In this document: positions 7,336 to 13,610 of the stretch, in pieces
Position numbering within the stretch: position 1 is the stretch's first letter
Layout: every line of letters begins with the position of its first letter
Assembly (NCBI GenBank): GCA_027063585.1
Contig: JAMORM010000201.1
Span: forward strand, 1 to 17,652
Length of the DNA stretch: 17,652 nucleotides
Source of the DNA: Sulfurimonas sp.
GTDB lineage: Bacteria; Campylobacterota; Campylobacteria; Campylobacterales; Sulfurimonadaceae
Direction: 5' to 3'
The notes under the pieces: generated by a model
What the model was told of the DNA's origin: nothing
What the model saw: the letters and a program-made list of their open reading frames with translations, nothing else
The model's database searches: none
Position numbers and translations under genes: made by a program

Positions 7336-7776
7336 ATGAATATTAAAAAAACATATCTTGAATTTTCACGTTTAGGCGAGTATTTAAAATCGCTCAGTCT
7401 CCTTTTTGCAAGGTTATTGGTAGCCTACGGTTTTTATGAACCTGCTATGATGAAGTGGAATGATATGAAGTCGGTTGCCGAATGGTTTGGTTCTATGGGT
7501 ATTCCTTTTCCGACACTTAATGCTTATATGGCTGCCAGTACGGAAATAGCAGGGATAGTCTTACTTACTTTAGGACTTTTTACGAGAATTATCTCTATTC
7601 CTATGATTATAATTATGATAGTTGCCATAGTAACGGTGCATTTGCATAACGGCTTTTCTGCGGGAGATAACGGTTTTGAAATTCCACTCTACTATATGGC
7701 ATTTTTGTTGATATTTTTTTCACACGGTGCCGGTAAATTTTCCTTAGACAGACTTATCTTTGGAGAGAAAAATTAA
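7336..7776 (+). CDS. DoxX-family membrane protein, HvfX-like
   Basis: The 146-residue inner-membrane protein has four hydrophobic segments (about 20-37, 65-82, 86-104 and 117-132), the DoxX arrangement. The conserved features RLLVAYGFYEPAMMKW, WFGSMGIPFPTLNAY and NGFEIPLYYMAF are, from memory of the family, those of DoxX proteins found in hvfABC-type copper RiPP operons and called HvfX, rather than of archaeal DoxD/DoxX quinone-linked oxidases. Its exact biochemical role is not known. The start has AAGGAG six bases upstream. The FMN enzyme follows after three bases, so the pair is co-translated. A plausible -10 (TAAAAT, 7303-7308) lies upstream, so the pair may be transcribed separately from the peptide gene. 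Confidence 0.88.
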   Translation: MNIKKTYLEFSRLGEYLKSLSLLFARLLVAYGFYEPAMMKWNDMKSVAEWFGSMGIPFPTLNAYMAASTEIAGIVLLTLGLFTRIISIPMIIIMIVAIVTVHLHNGFSAGDNGFEIPLYYMAFLLIFFSHGAGKFSLDRLIFGEKN

Positions 7777-7779
7777 AAG

Positions 7780-9531
7780 ATGGAAGCCTTAGTCCATTTC
7801 ACACATAAAATAGGGGAAATACATTTTCCTATATTGATGTTTTTACTCAAAGCATTTTTTATTCTTTTTATTGTTGTGTCCATTGTTTTGTTTATATATG
7901 ACAGATATATTCAAAGAGAGAATCAGCTGCTTATCAATTATCCGTTAATCGGTCGTATACGTTATTTGTTCTATGCACTTCGCGACCCAATGCGTCAGTA
8001 CTTCGGAGATGAAAAGTTTTATGAATCGTTTGACAAAGTAAAATGGGTGTATGATTCTGCTGAGCGTAAATCGGCGTATGCCTCTTTTTCTCCCGGGCAA
8101 CCTCAGCAAAGCGCAAGATTGGGGTTAAAAAATGCTAATTGTGTGCTTAATACTCAGGATGTAAATGATGATTTTTCCGTGACCTTCGGCGAAAATTGTG
8201 CGCATCCTTTTAAAACAAGTTCCGTCTTTGGGCGAAGTGCTATGAGTGACGGTGCAATTTCCCCTGAGGGAACGCGCTCCTTTACTAAAGGAGCGTATCT
8301 TGGGAAGTTCCCTATAAATACAGGAGAAGGTAGCCTCACTTCAAACTTTTTTTATACCCATAAATATACAAGAGAATGTAAATTTTTCGAAACATATGAG
8401 GGAACATTTTTTGCAAAAGGTGTTTATAAAATAATCAAATTACTGCTCAATGAAATTATAGCAAGAAAAGTGTATAAACATATGGTTGTTTACTGTGCAG
8501 CTCAAGACAGTTATTTGTTTGATACAAGTGAATTGGTTTTTTACAGAGTGAATTGGGATGCTCCTATATCTACATTTCCTTCACGGGTACCGGATGATAT
8601 GCCTGATATTATTTTTCAAATTGGGAGTGGCTTATACGGCGTACGTGACACGAAAGGTAATTTTTGTGAAGAACGGTATCAAAAAACAATGCGGTTTTGT
8701 AAAATGACAGAAATAAAAATGGCTCAAGGGGCAAAACAAACGGGAGGAAAGCTACTTGCTACCAAAGTAAGTGAAGAGATTGCATATTATCGTGGAGTAG
8801 AAGCGCATAAAGATTTGTTTTCTCCAAATCAGTTTCCTTTTGCGCATACGATAGAAGAACTTTTTGACTTTATGGGCAGACTAAAAGTGCTGTCGGGGAA
8901 ACCGGTAGGCGTAAAAATTGTCATATCTTCACAAGAAAACTTTACGCAATATGCAAACTTATTCAAAGAGCGTTTACATGCAGGTTCTAATGCTTATCCT
9001 GATTTTATAACCATTGACGGTGGAGACGGCGGTAGCGGTGCGGCACCGTTGGAGATGATGATGAGTGTCGGTATGACTATAACAAAGGCACTCTATATTG
9101 CGGACAGTGAACTAAAAAAAGTCGGGGTACGAGAAAATGTTAAACTGATTGCAAGTGAAAAAGTTTTAACGCCTGATGATGCCATGGTTCTTTTTGGTTT
9201 GGGTGCAGATTATATAGCTATAGCACGAGCATTTATGATGAGTGCGGGGTGTATACGCGCACGTGAGTGTTCCGGAGCACACGGTCGTGCCTGCCCCGTC
9301 GGTTTGGCAACACAAGACAAGAAAAAAAGAGCTTCTTTTTTAGTAGAGAAAAAAGCGAGAAATATTGCATCGTATCATGGACAATTACTCTCGGGAATAA
9401 GAGAACTTCTTGCCATAATGGGGTTAGACCATATATCTAAGTTAAGTAAAGAGAATCTTATTTTTAGAGATTACAGTGGAAAAACATATATGAATGTCGA
9501 TACCTACTTTGAGGAGTCTTTAATAAATTAA
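7780..9531 (+). CDS. Membrane-anchored FMN-binding glutamate synthase-family protein
   Basis: This 583-residue protein has one N-terminal membrane helix (about 17-40) and a cytoplasmic region homologous to the FMN/Fe-S synthase domain of glutamate synthase large subunit. Visible motifs are NTGEGSLTSN (180-189), IIFQIGSGLYGVRD (277-290), KMAQGAKQTGGKL (313-325), the FMN-binding ITIDGGDGGSGAAP (410-423), and the cluster motif with Cys491, Cys497 and Cys505. The glutaminase and C-terminal structural domains of true GltB are absent, so it is not ordinary glutamate synthase. About 80 residues (roughly 191-273) lie between two motifs that are close together in typical family members, and the Cys spacing C-x5-C-x7-C is longer than I recall for GltB. 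Substrate is unknown. It is tightly coupled to the DoxX gene. Confidence 0.88.
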   Translation: MEALVHFTHKIGEIHFPILMFLLKAFFILFIVVSIVLFIYDRYIQRENQLLINYPLIGRIRYLFYALRDPMRQYFGDEKFYESFDKVKWVYDSAERKSAYASFSPGQPQQSARLGLKNANCVLNTQDVNDDFSVTFGENCAHPFKTSSVFGRSAMSDGAISPEGTRSFTKGAYLGKFPINTGEGSLTSNFFYTHKYTRECKFFETYEGTFFAKGVYKIIKLLLNEIIARKVYKHMVVYCAAQDSYLFDTSELVFYRVNWDAPISTFPSRVPDDMPDIIFQIGSGLYGVRDTKGNFCEERYQKTMRFCKMTEIKMAQGAKQTGGKLLATKVSEEIAYYRGVEAHKDLFSPNQFPFAHTIEELFDFMGRLKVLSGKPVGVKIVISSQENFTQYANLFKERLHAGSNAYPDFITIDGGDGGSGAAPLEMMMSVGMTITKALYIADSELKKVGVRENVKLIASEKVLTPDDAMVLFGLGADYIAIARAFMMSAGCIRARECSGAHGRACPVGLATQDKKKRASFLVEKKARNIASYHGQLLSGIRELLAIMGLDHISKLSKENLIFRDYSGKTYMNVDTYFEESLIN

Positions 9532-9562
9532 ATTATTACACAATCGTTGCACATATTTTAAG

Positions 9563-9580
9563 TATAATAATTGTAACAAT
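9563..9580 (+). promoter_or_regulatory. Candidate promoter with palindrome at the start site
   Basis: TATAAT (9563-9568) is followed at once by the perfect inverted repeat ATTGTAACAAT (9570-9580), centred near the predicted transcription start. This is a plausible repressor site for the genes from 9600 onward. AAGGAGG (9588-9594) lies five bases before the ATG at 9600. Confidence 0.4.
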
Positions 9581-9599
9581 AGAAAAAAAGGAGGATGGT

Positions 9600-9791
9600 A
9601 TGTGTATCCCTCATGGTGCCACGCGCACAATCAATACAGGCTTTGTAAAAGAAAAAAAGTCAAAAAAACATATAAAAAAACCTTCAAAATGTATGCTTGA
9701 AAAAGGTGATCCTGATTTTGTGGATGAGCGTAAGACTGTTGATGAAAATAAAAAAGAAGAGTCACTCTTTGACAAACTTTTTAAAGATTAA
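9600..9791 (+). CDS. Small Lys-rich protein of unknown function
   Basis: The 63-residue protein has no signal peptide or membrane helix. It begins MCIPHGATRTINTGF, has a Lys-rich middle (KEKKSKKHIKKPSK), a second Cys at about 31 and an acidic/basic C-terminus ending LFDKLFKD. I do not recognise a family. A strong AAGGAGG site before the ATG, a promoter-like region just upstream, and a three-base gap to the next gene argue that it is real. The two Cys and two His could bind a metal, but there is no recognisable motif. Its position first in the GMC-oxidoreductase unit suggests an accessory or assembly role. Confidence 0.7.
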   Translation: MCIPHGATRTINTGFVKEKKSKKHIKKPSKCMLEKGDPDFVDERKTVDENKKEESLFDKLFKD

Positions 9792-9794
9792 GTA

Positions 9795-10289
9795 ATGCTG
9801 TCATTGCAATCAAGAAGAAATTTTTTAAAAGCAGGGTTTTTATCAAGTACCGTTTTTATAATGGAGGGATGTAATCTTTTTGCCGTGACAACACCTATGC
9901 AAACACTGGGGTTAATGCATAAAGATTTGTTCCCTCAGGCACAAGAACTTGGCATAAAAACCGCTTCGTATATGAATATAGTATTTAACCACAGTCGTAT
10001 TAGCGATGCAGATAAAACTTTTTTAAAAAATGGGGTAAAATGGTTGAATGAAGAGGCTGTAAAAATGTATAAAAAAGAGTACGTAAAACTTTCTGCATTA
10101 CAAAGACAAAAGGTTCTTGCTAGTGTGACGCAAACAGAGTGGGGTAACAGTTTTGTGTATGATGTGATGAACTATATGTTTGAAGCAATGCTCGGTGATT
10201 CCGTATACGGTGGGAATAACCATGAAGCCGGTTGGAAATGGCTGCAGTTTGAAGGTGGAAAACCGCGTCCAAAACAAGCTTACATGTAA
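9795..10289 (+). CDS. Gluconate 2-dehydrogenase subunit 3-like protein with Tat signal
   Basis: The 164-residue protein begins with a twin-arginine signal (QSRRNFLKAGFLSS) and a hydrophobic stretch ending in EGC, so it is exported folded by Tat, possibly lipid-anchored at that Cys. The mature part resembles the gluconate 2-dehydrogenase subunit 3 family, the small periplasmic partner of GMC flavoprotein dehydrogenases: a helical region with DADKTFLKNGVKWLNEEA, then GNSFVYDVMNYMFEAMLGDSVYGGN and a C-terminal GWKWLQFEGGKPRP. In such complexes the flavoprotein lacks its own signal and is carried out with the small subunit. The GMC protein follows after 17 bases, consistent with this. No cytochrome c subunit is seen in the window. 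Confidence 0.85.
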   Translation: MLSLQSRRNFLKAGFLSSTVFIMEGCNLFAVTTPMQTLGLMHKDLFPQAQELGIKTASYMNIVFNHSRISDADKTFLKNGVKWLNEEAVKMYKKEYVKLSALQRQKVLASVTQTEWGNSFVYDVMNYMFEAMLGDSVYGGNNHEAGWKWLQFEGGKPRPKQAYM

Positions 10290-10306
10290 CGCAAGGAAGA
10301 ATAAGA

Positions 10307-11959
10307 ATGGTTGACATATGTATAATCGGCAGCGGAGCGGGTGGCTCGCCCATAGCCTATGAACTGGCAAATGCGGGATTTAGTGTCGTCGTTTTGGAAA
10401 AAGGAGAGGACTATACGGAGAGTGACTTTACCAAAGATGAAATAGGCGTTACGCGTCGTGATATGTTTACACCGCCTTTGAGTGAGCAAAAGCATATTAT
10501 TAACGAGTATAAGGCAGACGGTACATTTACACGGTATGACGGAGAAAAATCGGGCTGGAATTTTTGGAACGGTTCTATGGTCGGCGGTTCTTCAAACCTG
10601 ATGAGCGGATATTTTCACAGACTCAAGCCAAATGATTTCAAGCTTAAAAGTGTGTATGGTAAGATAAAAGATGCCAATGTGGTTGACTGGCCTATTAGTT
10701 ACGAAGATTTAGAACCTTACTACGACAAGGTAGAAAAAGTCGTGGGCGTGAGCGGTAAAATCGTGAAGCATAAGCATCTTGAACCACGCTCAAGTACAGA
10801 TTTGCCTTATCCTGAACTGCAGACAAACGGAGTGACACAGTGGTTTGATGCAGCTTGTAAAGTATTGGGCTATGAATCGATACCTACGCCACGTGCAATA
10901 TTGTCTCAAAATGCACTCGGACGAAACGCTTGCTATTACTCTAATTTCTGTGGAAGTTACGGTTGTGCAAGCGGTGCAAAAGGAAGCGGGCGTGCCGCCT
11001 TGCTGCAAAAATGCTCTGCAAAAATAATTACGGATGCTTTTGTCTATAAGCTCGAAAGTACAGACAAAAAAGTAACACGTGCCTATTACTATACAAAACG
11101 CGGTATCAGACATTCCATACAGGCGAAAATCTTTGTTGTGGCAGCACAGGCAATTGAGACCTCACGGCTTCTGCTTAATTCTAAAAACAAATATTTTCCA
11201 CAGGGTTTGGCAAATTCCAGCACAGAAGTCGGAAAAAACCTTATTTTTTCGGCAGGAGGCAGTGGCAGCGGACGATTTGTTTTTGAAAAACTGACACCGC
11301 AGCAGCAAAAAGAGCTGATGGAAGTCGGCGTCTTTTTTAACCGCTCTTTGCAGGACTGGTATGCGTATGAAAAAAATGACAAAGAATACAAGGGCGGAAC
11401 CATAGATTTTCTGTTTGAGCATCAAAATATTATTTCACGTGTGATGCGGGAAGTATATGATGAAAACGGAAATTTGATGTGGGGTGATGCGCTTGCCAAA
11501 AAAATTAAAAAACGCTTAACGACCTCAAGAGTGCTTACTTTTGAAGTTTTTAATGACTGGTTACCGACCGATAAATGTTTTGTGGGCGTAGATGCAAAGG
11601 CTAAAGACAAATACGGTGTGCCTGTGGGTGTTATAAATCTATACGGACATCCGCACGACTTGGAAGTTGGGGAATATTTGGCAAAAAAAAGTGTCGAAGT
11701 ATTACAAAAACTCGGCTGTGAGGAGATTGATTACTCCATCTCTTCTGCTCCACCGCCTAATCTTGTTGCAGGCGGATGCAGATTCGGTAATGATGCAAAA
11801 ATATCCGTACTGGACAAAAACTGTAAAGCACATGATTTAGAAAATCTGTATGTATCAGATGCTTCTTTTATGCCGACAGGCGGAAGTGTGCCATATACAT
11901 GGACGATTTATGCAAACGCATTTCGTATTGCAGATGTTATAAAAGCGCAGTTAGCGTAA
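10307..11959 (+). CDS. GMC-family flavoprotein oxidoreductase
   Basis: The 550-residue protein has an N-terminal FAD-binding Rossmann motif GSGAGG (8-13) with Glu31 at the end of the second strand, the GMC signature region GSMVGGSSNLMSGYFHR, a mid segment FCGSYGCASGAKGSGRAALL typical of the gluconate/alcohol dehydrogenase-like branch, and a C-terminal NLYVSDASFMPTGGSVPYTW. The family oxidises alcohol or sugar groups with FAD and passes electrons to a cytochrome or quinone. By eye, the usual catalytic His before the G-T-x-R-M-G motif aligns with Leu486 (PNLVAGGCRFG), and the usual His/Asn of NPTLTI aligns with Val528 (VPYTWTI). The substrate and even the chemistry are therefore uncertain. It has no signal of its own and probably travels with the Tat partner encoded upstream. 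Ribosome binding site: AAGGAA. Confidence 0.9.
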   Translation: MVDICIIGSGAGGSPIAYELANAGFSVVVLEKGEDYTESDFTKDEIGVTRRDMFTPPLSEQKHIINEYKADGTFTRYDGEKSGWNFWNGSMVGGSSNLMSGYFHRLKPNDFKLKSVYGKIKDANVVDWPISYEDLEPYYDKVEKVVGVSGKIVKHKHLEPRSSTDLPYPELQTNGVTQWFDAACKVLGYESIPTPRAILSQNALGRNACYYSNFCGSYGCASGAKGSGRAALLQKCSAKIITDAFVYKLESTDKKVTRAYYYTKRGIRHSIQAKIFVVAAQAIETSRLLLNSKNKYFPQGLANSSTEVGKNLIFSAGGSGSGRFVFEKLTPQQQKELMEVGVFFNRSLQDWYAYEKNDKEYKGGTIDFLFEHQNIISRVMREVYDENGNLMWGDALAKKIKKRLTTSRVLTFEVFNDWLPTDKCFVGVDAKAKDKYGVPVGVINLYGHPHDLEVGEYLAKKSVEVLQKLGCEEIDYSISSAPPPNLVAGGCRFGNDAKISVLDKNCKAHDLENLYVSDASFMPTGGSVPYTWTIYANAFRIADVIKAQLA

Positions 11960-11966
11960 AGGAAAA

Positions 11967-12107
11967 ATGATGATAGTTTCAATAGTATTTGCGGCAGGAT
12001 GTTTTTGGGGTGTTGTTAGTGCGGAGTCTGGCTATACAGGAGGCAACTATGCAAACAAAACCGCTTGGAGGCAAAGAAATTTTTGCCCTTACTGTGAGAA
12101 ATTCTAA
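11967..12107 (+). pseudogene. msrA: Decayed msrA remnant (peptide methionine sulfoxide reductase)
   Basis: A 46-codon frame after the GMC gene encodes FAAGCFWGV, the MsrA active-site motif including its catalytic Cys, followed directly by VSAESGYTGGNYAN. In intact MsrA these two blocks are separated by about 12-15 residues (FxxGCFWG...GVxxxxxGYTGG), so an internal in-frame deletion is apparent. The remainder (WRQRNFCPYCEKF) does not match the MsrA body, and about 130 further residues are missing. AAAGGA before the ATG is intact. It could be read as a short gene, but a truncated remnant is far more likely. Confidence 0.75.
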
Positions 12108-12160
12108 AAACTAAATTTATTCAAGAAAGCAGTTTGGTATATTTTTAAGAAAGATTGGCG

Positions 12161-12191
12161 TATAATCTTTACATGTAATCTATATGTAAAG
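12161..12191 (+). promoter_or_regulatory. Promoter -10 and inverted repeat at the beta-CASP RNase start
   Basis: TATAAT (12161-12166) is followed by the inverted repeat CTTTACAT (12167-12174) and ATGTAAAG (12184-12191), separated by nine bases. The right arm overlaps the ribosome binding site AAAGGA (12188-12193), which serves the ATG at 12200. It may be an operator over the start site or, if transcription starts upstream, a hairpin hiding the ribosome binding site. Confidence 0.45.
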
Positions 12192-12199
12192 GATTTATA

Positions 12200-13600
12200 A
12201 TGGCAAGAGTGAGATCGTACGGTGCAACAAAAGAAGTAACGGGTTCATGCCATGTGTTTAAAGTCAGCGGTGTGAAAATCATGATAGACTGCGGAATGTT
12301 TCAAGGCTCAGATGAAGATAAAAATGAGGAAGCCTTTTATTTTGAACCTGCGAGTATAGACTATCTTTTAGTGACACATGCGCACCTCGATCATATCGGG
12401 CGTATTCCTAAGCTTGTAAAAGAGGGTTTCAAGGGAAAAATTTATGCTACCTCTGCCACTATGGATTTGGCGCAGATAATTTTGATGGACAGCGCAAAAA
12501 TAATGAGTGAAGATTTTCAAACGCGTTATCGTAAAGCCTTGCGTAAAGGGAGAGAAAAAAAACTTTCAAAGCCGCTTTATCTGCCTTTGGATGTAGAAAA
12601 AACATTTCAATCTATAGAATGGGTGAACCCTGAATATGACAAATATTATGATTTATGCGAAGGTGTTAGCTTTATCTACCGTAATGCGGGTCATATATTA
12701 GGTTCTGCTTTTATAGAACTTTCATATATGGAAAATAGCGATTCGCATACCATAGTATTTTCCGGAGATATTGGCAACAATAACGGCTTGGTAATGCCTA
12801 ATTTGAATAAATGCGATAAAACACAGAGCCTTTATGTGGAAACAACCTATGGAGACAGAGACCACAGGTCTATAGATGAGACACTTAAAGAATTTAAAGA
12901 TGTTGTTGTAAAAACTTTAAATAATCACGGCAATGTCTTGATTCCCTCTTTTGCGGTGGAGAGAACACAGGAATTATTATGTATTTTGCGAGACATGTAT
13001 GAAAGTGGCGAGTTGCCTAAATGTAAGGTCTTTTTGGATTCTCCAATGGCAACACGCGCTACGGTCGTGTATCGCAATTATGTTGAAGAACTGACAAATA
13101 AATGTCAGCAAAATGTTGAAGAAGACGGCACTGTTTTTAATTTTGACTCACTTATATATACCGAAACACCGGAAGCTTCAAAAGGTATCAATGATATAAA
13201 AAGCCGTGCTATTATCATTGCCGGAGCGGGCATGTGCAACGGAGGAAGAATTACACATCACTTCAAACATAGAATCTGGGATAAACGCAATGCCGTAGTT
13301 TTTGTAGGGTTTCAGGCGGAGGGAACACTCGGACGTGAAATAGTTGATGGAGCAAAATGGATAAATATTTTGGGTGAAGATATTATTGTCAAAGCTTCTA
13401 TTCATACGATTAACGGTTTTTCTGCGCATGCTGACAGAGACGGAATTGTTGAGTGGATTTCAAGCATGAAAGATTTGCAAAAAGTATTTTTAGTGCACGG
13501 AGAATTAAAGAGTCAAAAATCATTTAAAAAGATGTTGAAAAAAGAGTTGAATTTGAATGCGCATATTGTATCTTTTAAAGAGAAAATAGTCCTTGATTAA
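12200..13600 (+). CDS. Metallo-beta-lactamase/beta-CASP RNA-processing nuclease
   Basis: The 466-residue protein belongs to the cytoplasmic MBL-beta-CASP ribonuclease group (YSH1/CPSF73-like bacterial members). Zinc ligands are visible: HAHLDH (60-65), His165 in NAGHILGSA and Asp190 in FSGDIG. The beta-CASP motifs follow: Asp/Glu in ETTYGDR (214-220), His410 in GFSAHAD, and His433 in VHGE. Also seen are SPMA (281-284) and GMCNGGR (344-350). Expected activity is endo- and/or exonucleolytic RNA cleavage with two zinc ions; target RNAs are unknown. It is distinct from RNase J, which has an additional C-terminal domain and is longer. The gene is monocistronic, with a promoter and inverted repeat upstream and a terminator at its end. 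Confidence 0.93.
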   Translation: MARVRSYGATKEVTGSCHVFKVSGVKIMIDCGMFQGSDEDKNEEAFYFEPASIDYLLVTHAHLDHIGRIPKLVKEGFKGKIYATSATMDLAQIILMDSAKIMSEDFQTRYRKALRKGREKKLSKPLYLPLDVEKTFQSIEWVNPEYDKYYDLCEGVSFIYRNAGHILGSAFIELSYMENSDSHTIVFSGDIGNNNGLVMPNLNKCDKTQSLYVETTYGDRDHRSIDETLKEFKDVVVKTLNNHGNVLIPSFAVERTQELLCILRDMYESGELPKCKVFLDSPMATRATVVYRNYVEELTNKCQQNVEEDGTVFNFDSLIYTETPEASKGINDIKSRAIIIAGAGMCNGGRITHHFKHRIWDKRNAVVFVGFQAEGTLGREIVDGAKWINILGEDIIVKASIHTINGFSAHADRDGIVEWISSMKDLQKVFLVHGELKSQKSFKKMLKKELNLNAHIVSFKEKIVLD

Positions 13601-13610
13601 GGACTATTTT
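13583..13610. terminator. Bidirectional terminator between the RNase and copA
   Basis: AAAATAGTCCTT and AAGGACTATTTT form a perfect 12-bp stem with the loop GATT, flanked by A on one side and T on the other, so it works on both strands. It contains the stop codon of the RNase gene (13598-13600) and ends directly at the stop of the convergent copA gene (13611). Confidence 0.85.

Noticed and set aside
12186..12202. 17-base identity with the pcoB start (GTAAAGGATTTATAATG)
   Set aside because: It covers a ribosome binding site, an AT-rich spacer and an ATG, so similarity is expected from translation signals rather than shared regulation.
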